Of a stretch of DNA of 64,000 nt, positions 19,847 through 29,808 are shown piece by piece; the first letter of the stretch is position 1, and every line of letters begins with the position of its first letter. Origin of the DNA: Gilliamella sp. ESL0441. Its GTDB lineage: Bacteria; Pseudomonadota; Gammaproteobacteria; Enterobacterales; Orbaceae. A program made the translations under genes and the position numbers. The stretch spans positions 992,001 to 1,056,000 of the forward strand of contig NZ_CP048264.1 in assembly GCF_019469185.1 (NCBI RefSeq). The letters are read 5' to 3'. The notes under the pieces were generated by a model. The model had not been told where the DNA came from, made no database searches, and saw only the letters and a program-made list of their open reading frames with translations.

Positions 19847-20938
19847 TTAGACATTAAATAAAAAGTTCATAATGTCACCGTCTTGCACGATATAATCTTT
19901 ACCTTCAGAACGCATTTTACCTGCTTCTTTTGCTCCTTGCTCACCGCCATATTTGATAAAATCATCAAATGCAATGGTTTGTGCTCGAATAAAGCCTTTT
20001 TCAAAATCTGTATGAATTTTTCCGGCCGCTTGTGGTGCGGTATCGCCAACGGATATTGTCCATGCACGTACTTCTTTCACGCCTGCGGTAAAATAGGTTT
20101 GTAAATTAAGTAATTTATAACCTGCACGGATAACACGATTTAACCCCGGTTCAGTTAATCCTAAGTCTTGCATAAATTCATCTCGATCGGCATCATCAAG
20201 TTCTGAAAGTTCCGCTTCAATGGCAGCACAGACAGGAACGACAACCGCTTTTTCTTCTTCTGCAATGGCTTTAACTTTATCTAAATAAGGGTTATTTTCA
20301 AAACCGTCTTCGTTAACGTTAGCAATGTACATAGTTGGTTTTAACGTTAAAAAGCTCAAATATTTTATTGCATTTAACTCTTCTTTGCTGAGATCTAATA
20401 ATAATAACTTTTTACCCTGTTCTAAGTGCGGTAAACATTTTTCAAGAATCTCAAGTTCAAACTTAGCATCTTTGTCACCGCCTTTAGCACGTTTTTGTAA
20501 TCGCGTCATGGCACGTTCACAAGCTTCAAGATCAGCTAATGCAAGCTCGGTGTTAATAATTTCGATATCTTCTGCTGGGTCAATTTTACCTGCTACGTGA
20601 ATAATGTTTTCATTTTCAAAGCATCGTACAACATGACCAATCGCTTCTGTTTCACGGATATTTGCTAAAAACTGGTTACCTAGTCCTTCACCTTTTGAGG
20701 CACCTTTAACTAGCCCTGCAATATCTACAAATTCCATTGTAGTGGGTAAAGTGCGTTGTGGTTTGACAATTTCAGCAAGCTGATCGAGACGAGGATCGGG
20801 CATTGGCACTACACCAGTGTTTGGCTCGATTGTACAAAACGGAAAGTTAGCAGCCTCAATCCCGGCTTTAGTTAGTGCGTTAAAAAGTGTTGACTTGCCA
20901 ACATTTGGTAGTCCGACGATCCCACATTTGAATCCCAT
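19847..20938 (-). CDS. ychF: Redox-regulated ATPase YchF (OLA1 family)
   Basis: A ribosome-associated P-loop ATPase. Walker A is [11 protein letters not shown] and G3 is DIAGL. The G4 position reads NVNE instead of NKxD, the known change that makes this branch prefer ATP. Residues ~280-363 form the TGS domain ([33 protein letters not shown]). At 363 residues it is the family length and starts [17 protein letters not shown]. It stands alone here, not next to pth as in E. coli. Confidence 0.97.
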   Translation of the reverse strand: MGFKCGIVGLPNVGKSTLFNALTKAGIEAANFPFCTIEPNTGVVPMPDPRLDQLAEIVKPQRTLPTTMEFVDIAGLVKGASKGEGLGNQFLANIRETEAIGHVVRCFENENIIHVAGKIDPAEDIEIINTELALADLEACERAMTRLQKRAKGGDKDAKFELEILEKCLPHLEQGKKLLLLDLSKEELNAIKYLSFLTLKPTMYIANVNEDGFENNPYLDKVKAIAEEEKAVVVPVCAAIEAELSELDDADRDEFMQDLGLTEPGLNRVIRAGYKLLNLQTYFTAGVKEVRAWTISVGDTAPQAAGKIHTDFEKGFIRAQTIAFDDFIKYGGEQGAKEAGKMRSEGKDYIVQDGDIMNFLFNV

Positions 20939-21121
20939 ACTGTTTGTTACCTTTTATCGTTTAATTACTTAAAATAGTGGCTAATTATATACTAAATCGT
21001 ACTATTTGTGCCAATGTTCTATCGTTGTTATGAATGTCTAAGCTCATTGAACATCATTTAGTAATACCTATCCAGCTAGTTAGTTTCTAATAGCTAAATG
21101 CTATATGGTATTAGAAGACGG

Positions 21122-21955
21122 TTAGTTTAATGACTCGAAACTCAATCCTATTTGATAAAGTTGATTCTTTTTAAGTCCGTATATTTCGGCGGTAATTGCT
21201 GCCGCCTTTTTTAATGGTAACTCTTTAACTAATAATTTTAAGGTGTTAATCACGTTAGGATCGATGTCCTTATCGGATTTAGTATGACCTTCAACGATCA
21301 GAACAAATTCGCCTTTTTGACGAGTAACATCTTCATTTAGCCAGTTTATTAATTGATTGACAGGATAACTGACGATGGTTTCCCATGTTTTTGTTAGCTC
21401 TTTGGCTAATACGATTTGTTTGTCTGTCCCAAATACAGTTTGCATATCTTGCAAGGTATCTAATAAACGATGAGTTGATTCATAAAAAATCATCGTTCGT
21501 GTTTCATTAACCAGTGTCGTTAAATAGTCCTGACGAGCTTTACTTTTAGCCGGTAGAAACCCTTCATAACTGAACTTATCCGATGGAAGTCCTGCAACCG
21601 ATAAGGCTGCAATCGCTGCACAAGCACCAGGAATAGGAACGACTTTAATATCATTTTCTCGGCATGCTTTGACTAAATGATAACCCGGATCGTTGATTAA
21701 AGGGGTTCCGGCATCAGATATTAAGGCTATCGAAAGTCCTGAATTCAGTTTTTCGATTAAGATCTGGGATTTTTCTTGTTCGTTATGATCATGCAAAGCA
21801 AAAAGTTTCGCTTTAATGCCCAAATGTTGCAACAGTAAACCACTGTGGCGAGTATCTTCAGCAGCAATAAGATCGACATTTTTCAAAATTTCGATTGCTC
21901 GAAGTGTAATATCATTTAAGTTTCCAATTGGAGTAGCAACTATATATAGAGTCAT
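21122..21955 (-). CDS. rsmI: 16S rRNA 2'-O-ribose C1402 methyltransferase RsmI
   Basis: A tetrapyrrole-methylase-fold enzyme that methylates the 2'-OH of C1402 in 16S rRNA. The N-terminal [18 protein letters not shown], then [27 protein letters not shown] and [10 protein letters not shown] are the family's motifs in order. 277 residues, with an N-terminal start that fits. It is upstream of and divergent from nlpD; in E. coli it is divergent from lpoA, which is not seen here. Confidence 0.96.
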   Translation of the reverse strand: MTLYIVATPIGNLNDITLRAIEILKNVDLIAAEDTRHSGLLLQHLGIKAKLFALHDHNEQEKSQILIEKLNSGLSIALISDAGTPLINDPGYHLVKACRENDIKVVPIPGACAAIAALSVAGLPSDKFSYEGFLPAKSKARQDYLTTLVNETRTMIFYESTHRLLDTLQDMQTVFGTDKQIVLAKELTKTWETIVSYPVNQLINWLNEDVTRQKGEFVLIVEGHTKSDKDIDPNVINTLKLLVKELPLKKAAAITAEIYGLKKNQLYQIGLSFESLN

Positions 21956-22365
21956 TATTTGAAGTCACAGTAAAATTTTTGAAGAAGATTCTATTATATT
22001 TAACGGAAGTTTATATAATTGTCTATATTTAAAAAAGCTAAAACAAATTACATAATTTTCAATTTATCGAATAAAAAGTCTAACAGAAGTTTTTTGTTAT
22101 GTCATAAGCTAGTTTCATTGTCAATTTACAAATGGTATAGTGATATTAATTTTAACATTTAAATTGTAAATGCATTGCTATAAACTTTAAGCAAGTTGAT
22201 AGTAATCACATGTTAGAATGTAATAAAGTAATTCATTGATTTAAATTAAAAAAATATATTTAACTCGGGATAAATTATCATTAATATCATTAAGATAATA
22301 GATTTTTACAGTAAAATCGATAAAATAGGTGACTAATAGCGATTTTTACAAAATAAGATTAACGA
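21956..22365. other. Divergent promoter region rsmI / nlpD
   Basis: 410 bases of very AT-rich sequence between the two divergent starts. It must hold both promoters. I see no ORF with a ribosome binding site, no RNA gene and no clear operator. Confidence 0.45.
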
Positions 22366-23418
22366 ATGAAAGGTATCACTGTGAAAAAAATTCTCTCATT
22401 AAGTTGTTTAAGTTTGATGATTACAGCGTGTACTCAGACTAATCCAGCGACAATTGAAGATATTTCAGATTCTTCTAGTAATTCTGGTTCTACGGTGTAT
22501 GCCGAACCGCCAGCTAATATCTCAACAGGAGGTCGAGATTCTACTACGATAATTGATGCTAACCCATCAAGTAGTTCTGCGCCTGTTCCGGTAAGTTCGA
22601 GTAATAATAGTTCTGTCACGACGACAAATGAACGTATAGTATATAATCGTAATTATGATGATATCCCGAAAGGTGGCTATAAAGGGGATACTTATACGGT
22701 TAAACGTGGCGATACCTTATTTTATATAGCTTACATAACAGGTAATGATTATCGTTCATTAGCTGCAAAAAATAATATCAAAGAGCCTTATGCCGTAAAT
22801 CCGGGTCAAGTCTTAGATGTGGGTGGCGGTACAACGGTTGTTGTGACCAAAAAAACCACTACCAAAAATAGTGACTATGGTTCCACGTCTCAAAGCTCGG
22901 CAGGTCAAAACAAAAATACATCACTTTCGACCACAACCACGATAACGACGACAACAACATCTGGTCATTCAACATTACCTAAGACAACACAAAGTACCCA
23001 AACGGTAAGTGTATCAGATACAAATCAAATTAAGTCGGGAAATTCAGCAACCGTTGCTAATATTTCATGGCAATGGCCAGCAAAAGGAAAAATTATCGAG
23101 AAGTTTTCTCAAGCGAGTAAAGGCATTGATATCTCCGGTTCATTAGGTGAAAAAGTTGTTGCCGCAGCTGATGGTCGAGTGGTTTATTCTGGTAATGCAT
23201 TACCGGGTTATGGTAACTTGATTATTGTCAAACATAATGATGATTACTTAACTGCTTATGCTCATAATCAATCTATTTTAGTTAAAGAGCAACAAACTGT
23301 ACGAGCAGGTGAACAAATTGCTACTATGGGGGCAACTGGCACCTCATCGGTTAGATTACATTTTGAAATTCGCTATAAAGCGCAGTCAGTTGATCCTATA
23401 AAGTACTTACCAAATTAA
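22366..23418 (+). CDS. nlpD: Murein hydrolase activator NlpD
   Basis: An outer-membrane lipoprotein that activates amidase AmiC at the septum. It has a signal with lipobox MITAC, a long Ser/Thr-rich linker, a LysM domain (TYTVKRGDTLFYIAYITG) around residue 110, another Ser/Thr-rich linker, and a C-terminal LytM/M23 domain (GKIIEKFSQ..HFEIRY). In the LytM domain the metal ligands are incomplete (GIDI instead of the H..D pattern), as in E. coli NlpD, an activator rather than an enzyme. GTG at 22381 has AAAGG at 7 bases and may be the true start. rpoS does not follow it. Confidence 0.93.
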   Translation: MKGITVKKILSLSCLSLMITACTQTNPATIEDISDSSSNSGSTVYAEPPANISTGGRDSTTIIDANPSSSSAPVPVSSSNNSSVTTTNERIVYNRNYDDIPKGGYKGDTYTVKRGDTLFYIAYITGNDYRSLAAKNNIKEPYAVNPGQVLDVGGGTTVVVTKKTTTKNSDYGSTSQSSAGQNKNTSLSTTTTITTTTTSGHSTLPKTTQSTQTVSVSDTNQIKSGNSATVANISWQWPAKGKIIEKFSQASKGIDISGSLGEKVVAAADGRVVYSGNALPGYGNLIIVKHNDDYLTAYAHNQSILVKEQQTVRAGEQIATMGATGTSSVRLHFEIRYKAQSVDPIKYLPN

Positions 23419-23532
23419 TATATATTGAGTTTAATCATTCAATGACACTCAATAGGAATGCACAAAAAATTGTGCATTCCTTATTAAAAAGATACACCAA
23501 AAATTATTCTACGTAACAAAGGAGTTATATTC

Positions 23533-24285
23533 ATGGCAGTAAAAAAATTAGTTCTTATTCGACATGGAGAAAGTGTTTGGAATCAAGAAAACCGTTTTTG
23601 TGGTTGGACTGATGTTGATTTATCTGACAAAGGTAATAAAGAGGCAGCAGAAGCAGGTCAATTACTTAAAAAAGAAGGTTTTGAATTTGATTATGCCTAT
23701 ACCTCAGTGTTAAAACGTGCTATTCACACATTGTGGCATGTATTAGATGAAGTCGATCAAGCATGGTTACCTGTTGAAAAAAGTTGGAAATTAAATGAAC
23801 GTCACTACGGTGCGTTACAAGGCTTAAATAAAGCAGAAACTGCCGCAAAATATGGCGATGAGCAAGTTAAATTATGGCGCCGTGGTTTTGCTATTACTCC
23901 TCCTGCACTCGAAAAATCTGATGAGCGTTTTCCTGGACATGATTCACGTTACAGTAAATTACCTGAATCAGAATTACCATTAACTGAAAGCTTAGCATTA
24001 ACGATTAAACGCGTACTTCCTTACTGGGAATCAACTATTGCACCACGTGTAGCAAGAGGTGAACGTGTTATCATTGCAGCTCATGGTAACTCTTTACGTG
24101 CTTTAGTTAAACATCTAGATAATATTAGTGATGACGATATTATCGATCTTAACATCCCAACGGGTGTGCCTTTAGTTTATGAGTTTGATGACAATATGAA
24201 AGTGATCAAACATTACTATTTAGGTAATGCTGATGAAATTGCAGCTAAACAAGCAGCAGTTGCAAATCAAGGTAAAGCAAAATAG
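23533..24285 (+). CDS. gpmA: 2,3-bisphosphoglycerate-dependent phosphoglycerate mutase
   Basis: Interconverts 3- and 2-phosphoglycerate in glycolysis. The phosphohistidine motif [21 protein letters not shown] is at the N-terminus; [22 protein letters not shown] and the second histidine in [12 protein letters not shown] complete the active site. 250 residues, the normal length. A strong ribosome binding site (AAAGGAG) precedes the ATG. The gene sits where rpoS would be expected after nlpD, and it has its own terminator. Confidence 0.97.
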   Translation: MAVKKLVLIRHGESVWNQENRFCGWTDVDLSDKGNKEAAEAGQLLKKEGFEFDYAYTSVLKRAIHTLWHVLDEVDQAWLPVEKSWKLNERHYGALQGLNKAETAAKYGDEQVKLWRRGFAITPPALEKSDERFPGHDSRYSKLPESELPLTESLALTIKRVLPYWESTIAPRVARGERVIIAAHGNSLRALVKHLDNISDDDIIDLNIPTGVPLVYEFDDNMKVIKHYYLGNADEIAAKQAAVANQGKAK

Positions 24286-24310
24286 TTTTTTTATTTAATG
24301 CTAATAAGAA

Positions 24311-24344
24311 AAGGTAGGTTAAATAACTTACCTTTTTTCTTTTC
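24311..24344 (+). terminator. Rho-independent terminator of gpmA
   Basis: The stem GGTAGGTT / AACTTACC (one G-T pair, AAAT loop) is followed by TTTTTTCTTTTC, 26 bases after the gpmA stop. Confidence 0.85.
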
Positions 24345-24390
24345 AAATTATTCCGTGTGTTATTCATTTATTTTATTTTGAGGCCATATT

Positions 24391-24969
24391 TTGTCAAAAA
24401 TTTATTATATTTACGCCGTAATGAACGCTGGTAAATCGACTGAGTTATTACAAATCGACCATAATTATTTAAGTAACAATATGAAAACTTTACTGCTTAA
24501 ATCGTCTGTCGATACTCGTGATTCTGCTGTTGAAATAGTATCACGCTTAGGATTACGTAAAAAAGCATTACAGCTAGATGATAATAGTGTTGATGAGATA
24601 ATTGAATTAATCAAACAAAATGATTATGCCTGTATACTGATCGACGAAAGTCAGTTTTTATCTCGAAATACCATTTGGAAATTATCCGACGTTTGTGATG
24701 AATATGGCGTGCCGATGATGTTTTTTGGACTAAAAACAGATTATATGGGACATCTTTTTGAAGGTTCGAAAACGTTACTTGAAATAGCGGATAATTTTAG
24801 AGAGCTCAAAACCGTATGTTGGTGCGGTAAAAAAGCCACAATGAATCTATTGGAAGGCAAAGATGGCAAGATTGTTAAGTTTGGTAATTCGATTCATTTA
24901 GGTGATAGTGAGTTTCATTCTGTGTGCCGCAAACATTGGAAAGCTGGACAGGTTAGACCCAATCGTTAA
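24391..24969 (+). CDS. tdk: Thymidine kinase
   Basis: Phosphorylates thymidine for the nucleotide salvage pathway. The type II thymidine kinase signature is complete: P-loop in YAVMNAGKSTELL, the catalytic region ILIDESQFLS, the lasso motif GLKTDYMGHLFEGS, and zinc cysteines (TVCWCGKKAT, and a final one in HSVCRKHW). 192 residues, standard. The start is TTG at 24391, with GAGG about 9 bases upstream. No in-frame ATG fits the family. Confidence 0.95.
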   Translation: MSKIYYIYAVMNAGKSTELLQIDHNYLSNNMKTLLLKSSVDTRDSAVEIVSRLGLRKKALQLDDNSVDEIIELIKQNDYACILIDESQFLSRNTIWKLSDVCDEYGVPMMFFGLKTDYMGHLFEGSKTLLEIADNFRELKTVCWCGKKATMNLLEGKDGKIVKFGNSIHLGDSEFHSVCRKHWKAGQVRPNR

Positions 24970-25147
24970 TTGTTGTTAAATAAAATCATTTCATTAAAAG
25001 TATTAAGATTATTGATATTTTTTCTTTGTAAAAAATGTGAATAATCTCTCATTTTTAATATTTTCTTTTTGTTGATTTATCTCATTGTATGCCATATTGA
25101 CTGAAGCGATTCAGTTTAGTTGTTTCAATAAATTATGAGGAATTAAC

Positions 25148-26356
25148 ATGAAAGTTAAAATCATTTCACTTGCAGTTTTAGCGTGCTTTACAACCATGAC
25201 AGCTAATGCTAAAGAGTTTGTGCTAATTGATACCGAAAAAGATGTAGCAAAAGGAAATTGGTCAATCTCAAACAAAGATTTAGGTATTAGCGCCGAAAAA
25301 TTTTCTGTTACAAATACAGTATTAAAAGGTGGCAAGCAAGAAGGTAGTGAACTATTAACAATCACCAGTAATGATTTTACCATAAAGTTGAGTCCAACGC
25401 GTGGATTAGGAATAATTTCAGTTGTTGGTGATGGTATTCGTATGGGTTGGGATTCACCTGTTGATGAAATTGTTAACCCTAAATTTATCAATCTTGAAAG
25501 CCGTGCCGGTCTTGGTTGGTTAGATGGTTTTAACGAAATGATGGTTCGTTGTGGATTTGAATGGACAGGGCATGCAGTGCAAGCCGATGGAATGATGTAT
25601 ACATTGCATGGACGAGCTCAAAATACACCTGTATCAAAATTAGTCGTTGAAGTGTCAGACAAAGCGCCATACACCATTACAGTTAAAGGCTTGATTAAAG
25701 AAAACACATTCAAAAAGAGCAATCTTGAAACATGGGCATCAATAAGTTATGTGCCAGGAAGTAAAGAGTTTACGGTACATGATGTTGTGACCAATAAAGG
25801 TGATTACACAAAAGATTATCAAATCATTTATCATAGCAATTACGGTACGCCAATTTTGGAAGAAGGCGCCAAATTTGTTGCCCCAGTCCGAGAAATCTCG
25901 CCATTTAATGACTATGCAAAAGATGGATTAAAAACATGGCAAACATATCTAGGGCCAACCAAAGGTTTTGACGAAATGGTATTTAACGTTTATCCGTATG
26001 CCGATGCGAATGGTAAAACGCAAGTTATGTTAACGAATAAAGCAGGGGATAAAGGCACGGGTATTGCTTTTAATATCAAAGAACTTCCTGTTCTTTCTTT
26101 GTGGAAAAATACCGATACACTTAAACAAGGTTATGTTACGGGGCTAGAACCCGGAACCAGTTTTGCCTATCCTGTTACGATTGAACGTGAACAAAAACGG
26201 GTACGTCAGTTACAACCTGGTCAAAGTACTGAATTTACGTTAACTTATAGTATATTATCCGGTAAAGATGCTGTCGCCAACTATGCTCAGCAAATTCAAG
26301 CAATTCAAGGTAATCAAGAAACGAAGGTAGTTGAACAGCCCATGGCTAAGGAATAA
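25148..26356 (+). CDS. Secreted DUF4432 (aldose-1-epimerase-like) protein
   Basis: 402 residues with a Sec signal (MKVKIISLAVLACFTTMTANAKE, cleaved after NA). The mature part fits the DUF4432 family, whose fold is that of galactose mutarotases: LSPTRGLGIISVVGDGIRMGWDSPVDEIVNP, then a GWLDGFNEMMVRCGFEW segment and YTLHGRAQNTP. It ends in a charged tail. The location is periplasmic, so a role in handling incoming sugars is plausible, but the substrate is unknown and no sugar transporter adjoins it. Start ATG 25148 with GAGGAA upstream. Confidence 0.8.
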   Translation: MKVKIISLAVLACFTTMTANAKEFVLIDTEKDVAKGNWSISNKDLGISAEKFSVTNTVLKGGKQEGSELLTITSNDFTIKLSPTRGLGIISVVGDGIRMGWDSPVDEIVNPKFINLESRAGLGWLDGFNEMMVRCGFEWTGHAVQADGMMYTLHGRAQNTPVSKLVVEVSDKAPYTITVKGLIKENTFKKSNLETWASISYVPGSKEFTVHDVVTNKGDYTKDYQIIYHSNYGTPILEEGAKFVAPVREISPFNDYAKDGLKTWQTYLGPTKGFDEMVFNVYPYADANGKTQVMLTNKAGDKGTGIAFNIKELPVLSLWKNTDTLKQGYVTGLEPGTSFAYPVTIEREQKRVRQLQPGQSTEFTLTYSILSGKDAVANYAQQIQAIQGNQETKVVEQPMAKE

Positions 26357-26370
26357 GTTATAACAAATCG

Positions 26371-26402
26371 CACCGCTAACAAAAAGTTGGCGGTGACTTT
26401 CA
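26371..26402 (+). terminator. Hairpin after DUF4432 gene
   Basis: A 10-bp stem (CACCGCTAAC / GTTGGCGGTG, one G-T pair) with an AAAAA loop, followed by ACTTTC. The T-tract is weak. Confidence 0.6.
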
Positions 26403-26498
26403 CTCCACCACTAAATAAATTCCCATATATTGTTACCTTATCGCATTAATCTAAGCTAAAATAAACTTAGAAAATTCGATGTAACTGTAGGAATCAAT

Positions 26499-27104
26499 AT
26501 GAAAAGAATGATAGTTGGTATAAGTGGTGCAACAGGCTTTGCTTATGGTATCAAAGCTTTAGAACTCCTGAAACCAATGGACATTCAAACCCATCTTGTC
26601 ATATCAAAAGCGGCAAAAATAACGGGAAATTACGAACATTCTAAATCCCAGTTAGCACAATTAGAATCTTTAGCCGATATTGTCTATTCTGTTGATAATA
26701 TTGGTGCTGCAATTGCGAGTGGGTCATATAAAACAATGGGAATGTTGGTCGCACCTTGTTCGATGCGAACACTGGCAGCAATAGCTCATGGTCTATCTGA
26801 TAATTTATTAACACGTGCTGCTGATGTCGTTTTAAAAGAGCGCCGTCGATTAGTTTTAATGACACGAGAAGCCCCATTACATTTAGGGCATATTAAAAAT
26901 ATGGAAGCGGTAACATTAATGGGTGGAATTATTTTCCCGCCTGTTCCTGCGTTATATCAACATATTGAAAGTGTCGATGATATTATTACCCATAGTGTTG
27001 CCAGAGCGCTTGATCTGTTTGATATAGACGTACCTAGTTTAGCACGCTGGGGTGAGGATATGAGTCTTAATCAAAAACCTGAAGAAAATAATGAAGACAT
27101 CTGA
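26499..27104 (+). CDS. ubiX: UbiX-family flavin prenyltransferase
   Basis: Makes the prenylated FMN cofactor used by UbiD-type decarboxylases, including in ubiquinone synthesis. The 201-residue protein begins [23 protein letters not shown] (FMN-binding loop), with [15 protein letters not shown] and [22 protein letters not shown], all family signatures. A UbiD partner is not in the window. Its last 14 bases overlap the start of yhbP, so the two are translationally coupled. Confidence 0.94.
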   Translation: MKRMIVGISGATGFAYGIKALELLKPMDIQTHLVISKAAKITGNYEHSKSQLAQLESLADIVYSVDNIGAAIASGSYKTMGMLVAPCSMRTLAAIAHGLSDNLLTRAADVVLKERRRLVLMTREAPLHLGHIKNMEAVTLMGGIIFPPVPALYQHIESVDDIITHSVARALDLFDIDVPSLARWGEDMSLNQKPEENNEDI

Positions 27105-27531
27105 CCATAAAATCGTAAAATTTATTAAACAGCAACATGTTCTAAGTTTAAGCGTAATATTAACGGACAACCAACCATGGGCATGCAATGCATTTTATGT
27201 ATTTGATGATGTCAATTTTTGCTTATATTTCTTATCTGAAATGAAAAGCAAACATGCACAAGCTATGCTAAAAAATCCTAATGTTGCTGGTACGATTAGC
27301 ATTAGTCCAAAATCGATCGCCAAAATTCAAGGGATACAATTTATGGGCAAAGCTGAATTGCTTGCTGAAACTCAAGCAAGTCATGCATATAAGCTTTATT
27401 ACCGTGCCTTTCCTTTTGCCAGAGTGATGAAAGCACCGATTTGGTCTATTAAATTACAACAAATCAAGATGACGAATAATCTCATGGGCTTTGCACATAA
27501 AACCCATTGGCAGCGTAATGAAGATCTTTAA
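27091..27531 (+). CDS. yhbP: YhbP (UPF0306) FMN-binding split-barrel-like protein
   Basis: 146 residues resembling E. coli YhbP along the whole length: [57 protein letters not shown] and [16 protein letters not shown]. The family has the fold of pyridoxamine-phosphate-oxidase-like split barrels and no assigned role. Coupling to ubiX (14-base overlap) suggests a link to flavin chemistry, which is inference. Confidence 0.86.
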   Translation: MKTSDHKIVKFIKQQHVLSLSVILTDNQPWACNAFYVFDDVNFCLYFLSEMKSKHAQAMLKNPNVAGTISISPKSIAKIQGIQFMGKAELLAETQASHAYKLYYRAFPFARVMKAPIWSIKLQQIKMTNNLMGFAHKTHWQRNEDL

Positions 27532-27588
27532 AAAGTTTTAAGCATAATCTTCAGCTAGCGAATAACGACTGATATAAACATCGAATTA

Positions 27589-27999
27589 TTATGATTTTAG
27601 TGGGATTCCTTCTTCAAATTCAGGATAACCATCGCAAATAGTATCCCAATTCGCTTTTGAGCCGGTGAAGATATGAATACGTTTTTCGGCATTAATTGGT
27701 TCATTAATCAGACCGATGCGTAATCGATAAGTTTCGTTATCATTATCACGACTAGAAAAAAGGTGCGAACCACATTTAGCACAAAAATGGCGATTGACCC
27801 CTGAGCTCGAAAAAATTGTTATATTTTTTTCGCCTTTAATAATAGTTAAATCGTCTTTATTAACCGCTGTTGCTGCATTAAAAGCCGAACTTGTTTGTTT
27901 GCGACAACGCGAGCAATGACAAAAAACAATCGTTTTGATATCACTATTTAATCGATAGACAATTTCACCACATAAACAACAACCTGTCATCATAATCAA
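27589..27999 (-). CDS. GFA/CENP-V domain zinc protein
   Basis: 136 residues of the Gfa (glutathione-dependent formaldehyde-activating enzyme) family. Zinc ligands appear as CCLCGEIVY, FCHCSRCRKQTSSAF and FCAKCGSHLFSS, the standard seven-cysteine arrangement. These are small cytoplasmic zinc proteins; most members have no proven formaldehyde activity. It is convergent with yhbP and upstream sequence is AT-rich with no operator seen. Confidence 0.88.
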   Translation of the reverse strand: MIMMTGCCLCGEIVYRLNSDIKTIVFCHCSRCRKQTSSAFNAATAVNKDDLTIIKGEKNITIFSSSGVNRHFCAKCGSHLFSSRDNDNETYRLRIGLINEPINAEKRIHIFTGSKANWDTICDGYPEFEEGIPLKS

Positions 28000-28143
28000 T
28001 TTCCCTTTTTTATTTATTCGATTTCTTACTTTCTAACTCATTGTAATATAATAAATACATAAGTACATAAATAAAAACTGAAGTACATGCTTTTTGAGAA
28101 TGAAAAAATCATCATTAATGAGTGGCAATAGTCGAATCAACTT

Positions 28144-28176
28144 ACAGTTTCCCATATTTTACTTATGAGAAACTGT
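28144..28176 (-). terminator. Stem-loop just after pdxT
   Basis: A 13-bp stem with one G-T pair (outer part ACAGTTTC / GAAACTGT, 7-base loop) starts 5 bases past the pdxT stop. There is no T-tract, so it may stabilise the mRNA end rather than terminate transcription. Confidence 0.5.
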
Positions 28177-28180
28177 TTAA

Positions 28181-28771
28181 TTAGCATTTTTCAATAAAAT
28201 AACGCATTATGCGGTTGTCGGTCGTGAGTTCGGGATGGAATGCGCAGACTAAAATATTATTTTGTTCAGCCATTACACAGTGATCATCAATAAATGCAAG
28301 TTGATTTACTTGTTTACCAGCGTGGATGATATAAGGAGCACGGATAAAAATAGCTGGAATGTGTTCGCCAATTGACGCTATGTCTAAAAAAGCTTCAAAA
28401 CTTGCAACTTGTCGACCAAATCCATTGCGTTCAACGGTAATATCCATTAATTCAAGCAGTTCAACTTCATGATGAGTCGTTGTCATACCACAAAGAACTA
28501 AGCCGGCACAGGTGCCTAAAATTCCTTTACCTTGACGGGCAAATTCTTTAATGGGTTCAAATAACCCATTTTGTTTAATTAGTCGGCTAATTGTAGTAGA
28601 TTCACCGCCTGGAATAATTAGACCATCTAATCCCGCTAAATGTTCTGGTTTTTTTACTGTTACCGCAATCACATTTTCGATACTCAGCAGCATGGTTACA
28701 TGTTCACTAACCGCACCTTGTAAGTTAAGTACGCCAATTTTTTTTAACCGTAAGGGTTTGAGTGATTGCAT
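28181..28771 (-). CDS. pdxT: Pyridoxal 5'-phosphate synthase glutaminase subunit
   Basis: Hydrolyses glutamine and channels ammonia to PdxS in DXP-independent vitamin B6 synthesis. It has the oxyanion region IIPGGESTTI, the nucleophilic Cys in GTCAGLVL, and the His-Glu pair in CAFHPELT. I start it at the ATG at 28771 with GAGG 9 bases upstream; the start lies 3 bases after the pdxS stop codon region, so translation is probably coupled. About 196 residues, as usual. Confidence 0.95.
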   Translation of the reverse strand: MQSLKPLRLKKIGVLNLQGAVSEHVTMLLSIENVIAVTVKKPEHLAGLDGLIIPGGESTTISRLIKQNGLFEPIKEFARQGKGILGTCAGLVLCGMTTTHHEVELLELMDITVERNGFGRQVASFEAFLDIASIGEHIPAIFIRAPYIIHAGKQVNQLAFIDDHCVMAEQNNILVCAFHPELTTDNRIMRYFIEKC

Positions 28772-28773
28772 CG

Positions 28774-29664
28774 TTACCAACCTCGTTCTTGCATTCTTTC
28801 GAATTCAGACAATTTACTGATCTCAATGCCTTTCATTGCCTCACCTAATCCTTTAGATAGTTCTGCTAAGCGTGGATAATCATCATAGTATGTCGTTGCC
28901 TGCACAATCGCTTTGGCAAATTTTTCAGGATGCTGTGATTTAAAAATACCCGAGCCAACAAAAACGCCGTCTGCGCCAAGTTGCATCATTAAAGCTGCAT
29001 CGGCTGGGGTTGCAATGCCTCCAGCAGCAAAGTTAACAACAGGTAATTTACCCAACTGTTTGATTTGTATGACGAGTTCATAAGGTGCACCGATCTCTTT
29101 TGCCAATGTCATTAGTTCATCTTTAGATTTACTGTTTACTAATCGAATTTGTTCGTTAACTCTGCGCATATGGCGTACCGCTTCAACAATATTACCTGTA
29201 CCCGGTTCCCCTTTTGTGCGTAACATCGATGCCCCTTCACCTATTCGACGCAGTGCCTCGCCTAAATCTCGACACCCGCAAACAAAAGGTACGGTAAATT
29301 CATCTTTGAGTAAATGGTACTGTTCATCAGCAGGCGTTAATACTTCGCTTTCATCGATATAATCAACGCCCATTGATTCTAAAATACGGGCTTCGACAAT
29401 ATGACCAATACGCGCCTTTGCCATAACAGGGATTGTAACCGCTTTCATCACGGCTTCTACGATAGTTGGATCTGCCATTCGGGCAACACCACCGGCAGCA
29501 CGAATATCTGAAGGAACCCGTTCCAGTGCCATAACGGCGACAGCGCCAGCTTGTTCAGCAATTTTGGCTTGTTCTGCATTCACCACATCCATAATCACGC
29601 CACCTTTTTGCATTTGCGCCATACCCCGTTTTACGGTCTGTGTTCCGGTAATTTTATTCATCAC
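28774..29664 (-). CDS. pdxS: Pyridoxal 5'-phosphate synthase lyase subunit
   Basis: Builds PLP from ribose 5-phosphate, glyceraldehyde 3-phosphate and ammonia. The 296-residue TIM barrel has [17 protein letters not shown], the Schiff-base lysine region [28 protein letters not shown], and [33 protein letters not shown]. This R5P route is unlike the pdxA/pdxJ route of E. coli. It lies first in the pdxST operon, divergent from its likely activator pdxR. Confidence 0.97.
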   Translation of the reverse strand: MMNKITGTQTVKRGMAQMQKGGVIMDVVNAEQAKIAEQAGAVAVMALERVPSDIRAAGGVARMADPTIVEAVMKAVTIPVMAKARIGHIVEARILESMGVDYIDESEVLTPADEQYHLLKDEFTVPFVCGCRDLGEALRRIGEGASMLRTKGEPGTGNIVEAVRHMRRVNEQIRLVNSKSKDELMTLAKEIGAPYELVIQIKQLGKLPVVNFAAGGIATPADAALMMQLGADGVFVGSGIFKSQHPEKFAKAIVQATTYYDDYPRLAELSKGLGEAMKGIEISKLSEFERMQERGW

Positions 29665-29690
29665 ATCTCCTAATTGAAATCAATTAATAC

Positions 29691-29759
29691 TGGATGACGT
29701 ATTATTTAAAATTAACGTTAGGGAAGAAACAGCCAATTGGACTATAATTAGGTCATCCA
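29691..29759. promoter_or_regulatory. Probable PdxR operator region between pdxS and pdxR
   Basis: The pdxS-pdxR gap carries a widely spaced inverted repeat, TGGATGAC at 29691 and GTCATCCA at 29752. A TATAAT at 29743-29748 overlaps the right side and would serve pdxR. No good -35 is visible, in keeping with activator-dependent or autoregulated promoters of MocR regulators. Binding is inferred. Confidence 0.5.
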
Positions 29760-29808
29760 ATTTTTGCTCGTTGTCTGGCAAGGTTTCAAATTTTGAGTAA
29801 TCGATAAC

